Part shown: piece after piece, positions 1 through 5,973 of the stretch | Layout: each line of letters opens with the position of its first letter | How positions within the stretch are numbered: the first letter of the stretch is position 1 | DNA from: Oligoflexales bacterium | GTDB lineage: Bacteria > Bdellovibrionota_B > Oligoflexia > Oligoflexales > CACXFL01 | NCBI GenBank assembly: GCA_028282865.1 | Contig: JANQHA010000184.1 | Location: forward strand, 1 to 5,973 | Direction: 5' to 3' | DNA length: 5,973 bases | Notes under the pieces: model-generated | Databases searched by the model: none | Told to the model about the DNA's origin: nothing | The model's input: the letters and a program-made list of their open reading frames with translations, nothing else | Made by a program: the position numbers and the translations under genes

Positions 1-172
1 GGAGTTAGTCCGGCTAGCAATGCCTAGACGAGTTTACACTCAAAGCCACGTAGACTACATGATAGAAATGATCGGTTACCTGGCACCACACTTAGAAGAG
101 TTAAGGGGCTTCAGGTTTGAATACCAGGCCCCATTCTTACGGCATTTTACTGCTAAGTTTCAAAAGATTTAG
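1..172 (+). CDS. tnaA: Tryptophanase (L-tryptophan indole-lyase), C-terminal fragment
   Basis: This is the last 56 residues plus the TAG stop of a PLP-dependent beta-eliminating lyase; the first base of the window belongs to an incomplete codon and the rest of the gene lies to the left. Tryptophanase splits L-tryptophan into indole, pyruvate and ammonia in the cytoplasm. The fragment opens with ELVRLAMPRRVYTQSH and ends with LRHFTAKFQKI, the characteristic tail of the tryptophanase/tyrosine phenol-lyase family. Arg at fragment position 4 aligns with the substrate-carboxylate arginine (Arg419 of E. coli TnaA, Arg404 of Citrobacter tyrosine phenol-lyase). His at position 48, eight residues before the C-terminus, matches TnaA His463; tyrosine phenol-lyase has Phe448 there, so I favour tryptophanase. 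The PRRVYT stretch looks closer to tyrosine phenol-lyase, so some doubt about substrate remains. The lysine that binds PLP is outside the window. The gene converges on the azurin gene. Confidence 0.88.
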   Translation, partial: ELVRLAMPRRVYTQSHVDYMIEMIGYLAPHLEELRGFRFEYQAPFLRHFTAKFQKI

Positions 173-203
173 AGCCGCGCCACTGCCAAGGCAAGTTATC
201 AAT

Positions 204-227
204 GCGGGCATCTTCTAAGATACCCGC
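204..227. terminator. Probable terminator hairpin between convergent tnaA and azurin genes
   Basis: An 11-bp inverted repeat (204-214 pairing with 217-227) has a single C-A mismatch, a GCGGG/CCCGC base and a very short CT loop, which would open to four bases in RNA. It lies in the 90-bp gap between two convergent stop codons, where a terminator is expected, and could serve both strands. Neither flank has a strong T-run: the + strand side continues with a mixed sequence and a short TTTGTT. Intrinsic termination is therefore plausible but not certain. Nothing else was seen in 173-262. Confidence 0.5.
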
Positions 228-262
228 TATACTCGCCCTATTTGTTAAAGGTGAGACCGATA

Positions 263-730
263 TTACTCTACTATAAACTTTCCCTTCATCATCATCGCAT
301 GAGCAGGAAAACCACAAAAATAAGTGTAGTCGCCACCCTTTTTAAGCTTTTTCGTACTGAAAGTAACCGAAGTAGACGTGACCGACTTTGGTTTATCCTT
401 GCCACCAATTAGTTTTGTAGCTGCTATGACTTTCGATCGATCTACCGGAACGTAATTTTTGTCCGCACCAGCTTTCATTGCATCAACCATAACAGATGAA
501 AAATCATCAGTTTTAACCAAAATCCAATTATGCCCCATCGAAATTACGGACTTCTTCCCAGAATGCTTAAGAGTTAGCTTAACTTTAGAGCATTTAGACT
601 TATTTACCTTCAAAGTAGCCTTGTCGAACTGCATCATGTCATTTCCTGAAATCTCAAGATTACAGGTTTTCGCTTCGGCCACACCAGATACCACTGTAAA
701 AACCAAGAAACATTTTAGAAACCACTTCAT
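263..730 (-). CDS. azu: Azurin precursor, periplasmic type I blue copper protein
   Basis: Azurin is a small periplasmic cupredoxin that shuttles single electrons between redox proteins, classically cytochromes and denitrification or peroxidase enzymes. The 155-residue precursor begins with a Sec signal peptide (residues 1-20: basic start, hydrophobic core, VAEA before the cut). Mature azurin would start KTC, placing Cys at mature position 3 as in Pseudomonas azurin; Cys23 and Cys47 of the precursor form the expected disulfide. Copper ligands are all present: Gly66 and His67 in MGHNW, Cys139, His144 and Met148 in the CGFPAHAMMM segment. The mature chain is about 135 residues against 128 in Pseudomonas, with extra residues in the KDKPKSVTSTS region before the ligand loop. 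I chose ATG 730 because AAAGGAG lies 8 nt upstream; a GTG at 739 in the same frame would sit directly on that ribosome binding site. The gene stands alone between convergent tnaA and the divergent glycosyltransferase. Confidence 0.95.
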   Translation of the reverse strand: MKWFLKCFLVFTVVSGVAEAKTCNLEISGNDMMQFDKATLKVNKSKCSKVKLTLKHSGKKSVISMGHNWILVKTDDFSSVMVDAMKAGADKNYVPVDRSKVIAATKLIGGKDKPKSVTSTSVTFSTKKLKKGGDYTYFCGFPAHAMMMKGKFIVE

Positions 731-738
731 TTTGAACA

Positions 739-745
739 CTCCTTT
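739..745 (-). promoter_or_regulatory. Ribosome binding site that fixes the azurin start
   Basis: On the minus strand AAAGGAG (745 down to 739) stands 8 nt before ATG 730. This strong Shine-Dalgarno overlaps the alternative in-frame GTG at 739, which it therefore cannot serve. Confidence 0.85.
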
Positions 746-753
746 ACTTTAAA

Positions 754-2397
754 ATGGAAGCCCTAATATACTCCCGTTGCCTAACATCAGCAACTGTAAG
801 AATCATAGAAATAACCGTTGGATTTTTTGTTAGTCAGCTGTCATTGTTAACTTTTGATAAGTATCGCGAGGGTAGCAAAATAGCTAAGGTCTCAAATGAA
901 AAGAGATTTTTATTAATTGTAATGGTTGCTGTATTCATCGCCGGCATCGTTATTAGGGTAATGGCCCAAGCAAGTCCGATTAGATATGACGAGACCTACA
1001 CTTTCAGAAACTATGTTTTGTCAGGGATTCGCCATGCAGTATCTACTTACAATCTACCTAACAACCATGTATTCCATAGTTTACTAGGCAACATAGCTGC
1101 AAAAATATTTAGTTATGACTTAAGCTCCGTGAGGCTGGTTGCTTTCAGCTTCGGTTGCTCACTACTAGCGTTAGCAGCATTCATCACCTGGAGGGTGGCT
1201 GGGATTCTTGCTGCCCTTTTCTCTCTGGCTTTCATGTCATCAAGCTTCTATCTCATAGACTTCTCATCTAATGCCCGAGGCTATATCATCCAATGCTTCC
1301 TTGTATTATTGAGTGTATTTCTTATTTATCTCATTCGAGAAAAGTCTAACCCCAAGCTTTCAGCACTCATCGGGTTGGTCTTCGCGTTGACTCTTTACAC
1401 AGTTCCTTCTATCTTGGCAATATTACTACCAATGGGTATATTTTACGCGCTCTTCAGCCTGCGTAGTTGGCTCAAATCAAAAGAGACAGGTGGCCTTAAA
1501 AACACCGCTACCATCGGACTCACGACGGCAGCAATGACTTTCTTATTCTACTCTCCTATTATTTACAAAGAAGGCATAAAAGCACTTTCAAGCGTTGACC
1601 GCGTTGATTGGCAAGCAATTGCCAGCAAAGTGCCATCCCATTTCTTCACTGATTTTTTTGAGTATATTTCTACCGGTCAGGGGCCAGTCATTTCTTTTAC
1701 AGTCCTACTATCTGCTGGGTTCGCGCTCTATTGCTTATGGAAGTCAAACCGGTATCTGTTCGCTGTCTTCTTCACTATGATCATTGGGCCACCAATAGCA
1801 AGTTTTATTCTAAAAGTAGTTCCTCCTAGCAGAACATTGTTGCCACTAGTGCCTATTTATCTGTGCTTAAGTGGTATTGGACTGGGAAAGATATTTGACT
1901 ACAGCCACAGATTTTTTCCAAAAGTCAGCACCTATTTCGCTGCTATTCTTGCAGCCTTGATACCGGCCAAAGGTATTGCAAGCTACTATAATAATTTAGA
2001 ATCTGCAGTAACCAGAGAAAACCAAGCGGGCGTTACAGCCTTCGTTGAGTTTTTAACCGAGTATGCGAAAGATGGAGATGTGGTAGCATCTGCTGGCAAC
2101 CCAATTGAACGAATCAGTTACCACATAAAAGTCAAAGGGAACAAGGTCTCTGGCCTTCAATCTAGTTGGGGTCTAACATTCATCGAAATTCAAAAACCCT
2201 CAGCAAGCTCCCCAGATACGAATCGAGATCGAACGGTTTTTTTCTTTGAGACGCCAAGAAGTGCTCCTGCCGAAGCAAATAAACTTATGAAGAAAAAGTT
2301 TAAACTCGAGCATAAGGCAGATGAATTAAGGACTCACAACCAATTAAAAATTCCCACACAAAAATACGCGTCGTCATCAAGTAAAAAAGCTAAATAG
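754..2397 (+). CDS. Integral membrane GT-C / PMT-like (GT39-type) glycosyltransferase; start uncertain
   Basis: This is probably an inner-membrane glycosyltransferase using a lipid-linked sugar donor, of the GT-C fold shared by ArnT, PMT and related proteins; acceptor and sugar cannot be deduced. Numbering is from ATG 754 (547 residues). The first membrane segment is about 51-71, followed by a periplasmic loop with the acidic RYDE motif (Asp79-Glu80, the expected catalytic/metal position) and PNNHVFHSLL (102-111). A second family-like element, SSNARGY, is at 171-177. About ten further hydrophobic segments lie between about 125 and 405, including PPSRTLLPLVPIYLCL near 357-372. The last 130 residues are soluble and end in a Lys/Ser-rich tail. 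ATG 754 has no ribosome binding site, and the first 45 or so residues look unlike the family and overlap the azurin promoter. A good RBS and ATG at 896 are one base out of frame. The 3' end overlaps convergent hutF by 8 bp. Confidence 0.75.
   Translation: MEALIYSRCLTSATVRIIEITVGFFVSQLSLLTFDKYREGSKIAKVSNEKRFLLIVMVAVFIAGIVIRVMAQASPIRYDETYTFRNYVLSGIRHAVSTYNLPNNHVFHSLLGNIAAKIFSYDLSSVRLVAFSFGCSLLALAAFITWRVAGILAALFSLAFMSSSFYLIDFSSNARGYIIQCFLVLLSVFLIYLIREKSNPKLSALIGLVFALTLYTVPSILAILLPMGIFYALFSLRSWLKSKETGGLKNTATIGLTTAAMTFLFYSPIIYKEGIKALSSVDRVDWQAIASKVPSHFFTDFFEYISTGQGPVISFTVLLSAGFALYCLWKSNRYLFAVFFTMIIGPPIASFILKVVPPSRTLLPLVPIYLCLSGIGLGKIFDYSHRFFPKVSTYFAAILAALIPAKGIASYYNNLESAVTRENQAGVTAFVEFLTEYAKDGDVVASAGNPIERISYHIKVKGNKVSGLQSSWGLTFIEIQKPSASSPDTNRDRTVFFFETPRSAPAEANKLMKKKFKLEHKADELRTHNQLKIPTQKYASSSSKKAK
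765..793 (-). promoter_or_regulatory. Candidate sigma-70 promoter of the azurin gene
   Basis: Read on the minus strand, TTGCTG (793-788, three of six consensus bases) is followed after 17 bp by TATATT (770-765, five of six). The transcript would start near 758 and give a leader of about 28 nt that contains the strong ribosome binding site. The placement fits well, but the -35 element is weak and the call is by eye. The site falls inside the open frame assigned to the divergent glycosyltransferase if that gene starts at ATG 754, which argues for a later start of that gene. Confidence 0.4.
885..898 (+). promoter_or_regulatory. RBS plus ATG out of frame with the glycosyltransferase; possible original start
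   Basis: TAAGG (885-889) stands 6 nt before ATG 896, a normal initiation spacing and better than anything seen for ATG 754. From 896 the frame reads MKRDFY and stops at TAA 914-916. One additional T in the T5 run at 907-911 would make it read MKRDFLLIVMVAVF and continue as the glycosyltransferase, a natural-looking membrane-protein N-terminus. It may mark the ancestral start of a gene that has lost a base, or a sequencing error. It could also be chance. Confidence 0.4.
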
Positions 2398-3757
2398 ATT
2401 TTAACAAATCTTCGAACTCTTGATAAATCTCAGATTGGAGCTGATGACTGCCTTCTGAGATCACCTGATTACCATCTGCGATGACAGATATAGGCCTAAC
2501 CCCGCCTAGTGCATAGATCAAGGTAGCAAGCCATAGGTCTGGTTTTCTAGCGGCTAACAAAGGCTCCTGACCGCTAAAAGTAATCACATTTAACTTGCTA
2601 CCGATTTTAAAAGACTTAGCGTCCTCAGCCAGACCCAACGCTGCTTGGCCATTAACACAACAGTGTTCAAAAAGAAGAGCAGCTGGGTCGTTAACATCAT
2701 CAATCGACAACCGGCGATGCGACCGAAGTCTCTGGCCATAATCTAGCAACCTAAGCTCTTCAAGCGGATCGACAGCAATATGACTATCACTGCCAATACA
2801 AAATTGCCCGCCTTGCTTAATAAAATTATTTAACGGGAAAATACCGTCTGCCAGGTTTGCCTCAGTCGTCGGGCATAAGACAACCCGTGCTTCAGAAGCT
2901 GCCAAGCGAGACACCTCATTGTCATTTAAATGGGTTGCATGAACTAGGAAAAAATTTTTCAGATCCGACCTAGAATCAAGTAGTAGCTCCACAGGTCGCT
3001 TGTTATGGTAACTCAAGCAGTCGGCTACCTCTTTTTGCTGCTCAGCAATATGCAGGTGAAAGACCTCGCCATTTAGACAATTACTAGAAACTTCTAGCAC
3101 CTCCTCGATCGAAGCAGCCCTAAGAGAATGTACCCCTAAACCAAGCTTGGTGCTAGAGCCTAGCAAACTCTGGCGGAGGTTATCGACTAATGCTAGATAC
3201 TCCCGAACGTTAGCAAAAACAAAACGTCGCTGAGCCGGCGAAGCAGGCTCGCCAAAATTTCCACTGCGGTAGTAAACCGGCAAAATAGTGAGGCCGATTC
3301 CCACCCTCTCCGCCGCACGAGTCAGGCACAAAGACATTTCTGCTAAAGGCTCGTAGGCATTGCCCTGGCTGTCTTTGTGAATATAGTGAAACTCTGCGAC
3401 GTGGGAGTAGCCAGCCTTCAGCATTTTTAAATAAACCATGGCTGCTATCGACTCCACCGCGGCCGGCGATAAACTTAGGGCCATTTCGTACATAGATCGG
3501 CGCCAACTCCAGAAGTCATCTGCACCAGCTTCTCGGGGGAAAAGCTCACCCAAACCTGCGATGGCGTATTGGAATGCATGGGAATGGGCATTAAGAAAAG
3601 AGGGAATGCTTAAACCAGCTATTTTTGTGTAGCTATTTAGTTCAACCTCGGGTGGCTTTGAAACATTCGTAATCCGACCATATTCATCGCAGCTTATATA
3701 GCAATCAGACTCCCAGCCGCCTTCAGTCAGGAAATGAGAGAAATGCCAATGGTCCAT
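2390..3757 (-). CDS. hutF: Formimidoylglutamate deiminase (N-formimino-L-glutamate iminohydrolase)
   Basis: HutF is a cytoplasmic zinc amidohydrolase that converts N-formimino-L-glutamate and water to N-formyl-L-glutamate and ammonia, in the five-step histidine degradation route completed by HutG. The 455-residue product has the length usual for the family. In order it shows an N-terminal beta segment (GRITNV), the metal motif NAHSHAFQ (His58, His60, Gln63), GVHSLRA (His210), HLHIAEQ (metal His236, Glu239), LVHATHL (His273) and GSDSH (metal Asp324); these match the zinc ligands and substrate residues known from Pseudomonas HutF. ATG 3757 is chosen because the only earlier start, TTG 3808, would precede the likely transcription start and add residues absent from the family. 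The Shine-Dalgarno is weak (GGGA about 9 nt upstream, inside a CCCGCGGG palindrome at 3768-3775). No other hut gene is in view. The gene ends inside the convergent glycosyltransferase. Confidence 0.93.
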   Translation of the reverse strand: MDHWHFSHFLTEGGWESDCYISCDEYGRITNVSKPPEVELNSYTKIAGLSIPSFLNAHSHAFQYAIAGLGELFPREAGADDFWSWRRSMYEMALSLSPAAVESIAAMVYLKMLKAGYSHVAEFHYIHKDSQGNAYEPLAEMSLCLTRAAERVGIGLTILPVYYRSGNFGEPASPAQRRFVFANVREYLALVDNLRQSLLGSSTKLGLGVHSLRAASIEEVLEVSSNCLNGEVFHLHIAEQQKEVADCLSYHNKRPVELLLDSRSDLKNFFLVHATHLNDNEVSRLAASEARVVLCPTTEANLADGIFPLNNFIKQGGQFCIGSDSHIAVDPLEELRLLDYGQRLRSHRRLSIDDVNDPAALLFEHCCVNGQAALGLAEDAKSFKIGSKLNVITFSGQEPLLAARKPDLWLATLIYALGGVRPISVIADGNQVISEGSHQLQSEIYQEFEDLLKSI

Positions 3758-3798
3758 ACATCTTATTCCCGCGGGGTTAGTAGTGAAGCAAAGTACCG

Positions 3799-3827
3799 AA
3801 CATAGCAACTCTGCGCACTTGCATCAA
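3799..3827 (-). promoter_or_regulatory. Candidate sigma-70 promoter of hutF
   Basis: On the minus strand TTGATG (3827-3822, four of six consensus bases) is separated by exactly 17 bp from TATGTT (3804-3799, four of six). Transcription would start near 3792, giving a leader of about 35 nt before ATG 3757. The position supports ATG 3757 over the upstream TTG 3808. I see no HutC-type operator next to it. The call is by eye. Confidence 0.4.
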
Positions 3828-3841
3828 TCAGCTAATCTCGA

Positions 3842-3859
3842 TAAAGTCTTTCTACTTTA
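3842..3859. promoter_or_regulatory. Dyad TAAAGT-N6-ACTTTA, possible operator upstream of the fused E1 gene
   Basis: A perfect 6-bp inverted repeat with a 6-bp centre lies in the 131-bp divergent region, 29 bp before the E1 start codon. The left arm coincides with a weak + strand -10 candidate TAAAGT, 17 bp after a TTGCAT at 3819-3824. An 18-bp dyad over a promoter is the usual geometry for a dimeric repressor site, and its N6 spacing resembles TyrR-type boxes, although the arms do not match that consensus. It could also be chance in AT-rich DNA. Confidence 0.3.
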
Positions 3860-3875
3860 ACTGCGTTAGAATCAT

Positions 3876-3881
3876 TAAGGA
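3876..3881 (+). promoter_or_regulatory. Ribosome binding site of the fused E1 gene
   Basis: TAAGGA ends 7 nt before ATG 3889. It is a good Shine-Dalgarno at normal spacing and supports this ATG as the start. Confidence 0.75.
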
Positions 3882-3888
3882 ATCTAGA

Positions 3889-5973
3889 ATGAGCAGCAAC
3901 CTGGTAAATTCGATCAAACTCGAAGCCTCTGAGGTGTTAAACGACTATACCATCGCATATATGAGCCGACAGGCGAGCTTAATTGGTCGGCGCGAAGTGC
4001 TTTCGGGTCGAGCAAAATTTGGCATCTTTGGAGACGGAAAGGAGGTCGCGCAAATCGCTTTGGCTAAATCTTTCCAAAAAGGTGATTGGCGCTCAGGATA
4101 CTACCGCGACCAAACCATCATGTTTGCACTAGGAGCTTCAAGCGTTCGAAAGTTCTTTGCACAACTTTACGCCGATACCAACCCAGAAAACGAGCCTGCG
4201 TCAGCCGGTCGTCAAATGAACTCTCATTATTCCATACGGTATGTGAACGAAGATGGCTCATGGAAAGATCAAACCAAGCAGTTCAATTGTGCCGCCGACC
4301 TTTCGCCAACTGCTGGACAAATGGCGAGATTACTAGGACTAGGTTACGCCTCGAAGCTTTATAGAAACGATCCCCAATTACATAAAGAGTCGAATTTCTC
4401 GATCAATGGTAACGAAATCGCTTTCGGTACGATCGGAGACGCTTCTACGAGCGAGGGGCTTTTTTGGGAGACATTAAATGCTGCCGGTGTATTGCAAGTT
4501 CCGATCTTACTTTCAGTTTGGGACGATGGCTACGGTATTTCAGTTCCTAAAAAGTATCAGACAACCAAAGAGTCCATCTCAGAAATTACTGCTGGCTTCC
4601 AAAAAGGCCCCGATGATTGCAGCGGATTTTACATCGAAACGGTAGCAGGCTGGGACTACCCTAAATTGGTCGAAACCTACCAGAGGGTTTCGCAAACAGT
4701 TAGAAAGACGCATACCCCAGCACTAATTCATGTGCAGCAACTCACGCAGCCCCAGGGCCATTCAACAAGCGGCTCTCACGAAAGATATAAAAATCCCGAG
4801 CGTATGCAGTACGAAACTGACATGGATTGTTTGGTTAGAATGAAGCAGTGGATGATCTCGGAACTGGGCATCAGTGAAACAGACATTGCAAAAATAGAGG
4901 AAAAAACCACTGAAGAAGTAACATCTGAACAACAAAAAGCCTGGGCTGACTTATGTGACCCTATACAAAAAGAACGCGACCGTGTGCTCGGCTTATATGA
5001 GCAAGTGGAAGCTCAGTGCAGCGACCCTGCTTTGGTTGCGCAAAGCCGTATAGCACTTTCAAAAACACCGTCACTAAATAGAAGATCGATTGCTTCGTCT
5101 ATGCGTCGGGTTTTAATCGATACGAGACATGAACAGAACCAATCTATAGTAGACCTGAAAAATTATTTAACTGAGTACACTGAGTCAAACCGAAGGCGTT
5201 ACAATTCGTACCTATACTCGGAGTCTCAAAGGTCACCGATGAAACAGCAAGACGTTCCGCCAGTCTATGGAAGCAAACCAGAGCGAATAGACGGCAGCAA
5301 TGTTATTAGGCGCTGCTTTGATCACCACCTAGGGAAAAACCCTAGCCTATTTATTATCGGGGAGGATGTCGGACAACTTGGAGGTGTTAACACTGAATTT
5401 GATGGCCTCCAGGAGAAATATGGTATCACACGGGTTACCGATACAGGCATCCGTGAGGCGACCATACTCGGTCAAGGCATCGGCGCTGCTATGCGCGGAC
5501 TAAGGCCAATCGTCGACATTCAGTACTTGGACTACGTGCTGTATTGCTTGCAAGGTATGTCTGATGACCTTGCGAGTTTGCACTATCGATCAGCCGGAAG
5601 TCAAATTGCTCCGGTCATTGTTAGAACCAAAGGACATCGACTCGAAGGGATATGGCACACTGGATCTCCGATGAGTATGATACTAAGCGCCTGCCGGGGA
5701 CTGCACTTTTGTGTACCTAGAAATATGGTTCAAGCGACCGGAATGTATAACACCTTATTATCGGGCGATGATCCAGCTTTTGTCTGCGAGGTTCTTAACG
5801 GCTACCGGGTAAAAGAAGAAGTTCCAGATAACCTCTGCGACTTTAAAATAAAACTTGGAACAGCAGAGATTCTGAGAGAAGGCACCGACGTAACTCTTGT
5901 CACCTACGGAGCATGTGTTCGCATAGCTCAAGATGCCATCCAGCTATTAGAAAAGGCTAATATTAATGTCGAG
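3889..5973 (+). CDS. Fused alpha-beta E1 component of a 2-oxoacid (probably branched-chain) dehydrogenase, C-terminus cut by window
   Basis: The frame is open for 695 codons to the window edge. It joins both subunits of a thiamine-diphosphate E1, which decarboxylates a 2-oxoacid and passes the acyl group to the lipoyl E2 protein in the cytoplasm. The alpha part (about 20-390) has GRQMNSHYS (107-115), the cofactor segment GDASTSEG (183-190) through WDDGYGIS (211-218), and GHSTSG (290-295) with the expected catalytic-loop His291. A helical, charged linker spans about 390-455. The beta part (from about 465) has GEDVG (491-495), DTGIREATILGQGIGAAMRGLRP with cofactor Glu523, and WHTGSP with His590. 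The C-terminal transketolase domain begins near 655, and perhaps 80-100 residues are missing. The usual GDG...NN motif reads GDA...DD, with identical spacing. Fused E1 proteins like this are usually annotated as branched-chain; the substrate is not proven. E2 and E3 are not in view. Confidence 0.88.
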   Translation, partial: MSSNLVNSIKLEASEVLNDYTIAYMSRQASLIGRREVLSGRAKFGIFGDGKEVAQIALAKSFQKGDWRSGYYRDQTIMFALGASSVRKFFAQLYADTNPENEPASAGRQMNSHYSIRYVNEDGSWKDQTKQFNCAADLSPTAGQMARLLGLGYASKLYRNDPQLHKESNFSINGNEIAFGTIGDASTSEGLFWETLNAAGVLQVPILLSVWDDGYGISVPKKYQTTKESISEITAGFQKGPDDCSGFYIETVAGWDYPKLVETYQRVSQTVRKTHTPALIHVQQLTQPQGHSTSGSHERYKNPERMQYETDMDCLVRMKQWMISELGISETDIAKIEEKTTEEVTSEQQKAWADLCDPIQKERDRVLGLYEQVEAQCSDPALVAQSRIALSKTPSLNRRSIASSMRRVLIDTRHEQNQSIVDLKNYLTEYTESNRRRYNSYLYSESQRSPMKQQDVPPVYGSKPERIDGSNVIRRCFDHHLGKNPSLFIIGEDVGQLGGVNTEFDGLQEKYGITRVTDTGIREATILGQGIGAAMRGLRPIVDIQYLDYVLYCLQGMSDDLASLHYRSAGSQIAPVIVRTKGHRLEGIWHTGSPMSMILSACRGLHFCVPRNMVQATGMYNTLLSGDDPAFVCEVLNGYRVKEEVPDNLCDFKIKLGTAEILREGTDVTLVTYGACVRIAQDAIQLLEKANINVE

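Noticed and set aside
731..739. Azurin start at GTG 739
   Set aside because: The Shine-Dalgarno abuts this codon, leaving no spacing, and it would lengthen the signal peptide needlessly.
459..752. Open frame on the + strand opposite the azurin gene
   Set aside because: It is the antisense of a clear azurin with all copper ligands; no RBS and no recognisable protein.
1595..1780. 61-codon + strand frame inside the glycosyltransferase
   Set aside because: Alternative frame of a well-supported membrane protein, with no independent signal.
2383..2410. Weak hairpin GATTT-TAAC-AAATC with a nearby T6 (minus strand) as a hutF terminator
   Set aside because: The stem is only five mostly A-T pairs and the T-run is about 8 nt away; too weak to call.
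2427..2461. Inverted repeat ATCTCAGA/TCTGAGAT as a terminator of the glycosyltransferase
   Set aside because: The loop is 19 nt and no T-run follows on either strand; it is fully explained by hutF coding sequence.
3210..3632. Open frames on both strands within hutF (3210-3506 minus, 3438-3632 plus)
   Set aside because: Both overlap conserved HutF sequence and have no family resemblance.
3758..3808. Extension of HutF to TTG 3808
   Set aside because: The added residues are unlike HutF and the start would fall before the predicted transcription start; ATG 3757 gives the family length.
3867..3872. TAGAAT as the -10 of the fused E1 gene
   Set aside because: No -35 at any normal spacing, and the transcript would start at or inside the ribosome binding site.
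4086..4364. 92-codon + strand frame inside the E1 gene
   Set aside because: Lies in another frame over the conserved E1 alpha region.

Overview
The window reads as ordinary chromosomal DNA of a Gram-negative bacterium, probably a proteobacterium or relative. The evidence is a periplasmic azurin with a Sec signal peptide, a pseudomonad-type formimidoylglutamate deiminase (HutF), and Shine-Dalgarno-led genes of moderate GC content. The species cannot be named from this sequence. No mobile element, CRISPR array, rRNA or tRNA was recognised.

Layout: (1) 1-172, + strand, the last 56 codons of a tryptophanase (tnaA), cut by the window edge. (2) 173-262, a short convergent gap with a terminator-like hairpin. 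(3) 263-730, - strand, a complete azurin precursor starting at ATG 730. (4) 731 to about 900, a stretch between two divergent genes. It holds the probable azurin promoter, while the open frame of the next gene formally extends back through it to ATG 754. (5) 754-2397, + strand, a multi-spanning GT-C/PMT-like glycosyltransferase whose true start is doubtful: a well-placed RBS and ATG at 896 lie one base out of frame. (6) 2390-3757, - strand, a complete hutF whose 3' end overlaps the glycosyltransferase by 8 bp, tail to tail. (7) 3758-3888, a divergent promoter region. (8) 3889 to the right edge, + strand, a fused alpha-beta E1 component of a 2-oxoacid dehydrogenase, with its C-terminus outside the window.

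No two complete genes form a co-directional operon; neighbours are all convergent or divergent. Three of the five genes concern amino-acid or 2-oxoacid breakdown: tryptophan to indole, pyruvate and ammonia; the formiminoglutamate step of histidine degradation; and oxidative decarboxylation of 2-oxoacids, probably branched-chain. Azurin is an electron carrier and the glycosyltransferase probably acts in the envelope. I see no evidence of a new multi-gene system. The points most worth a second look are the possible one-base lesion at the glycosyltransferase start and the altered thiamine-diphosphate motif in the fused E1.
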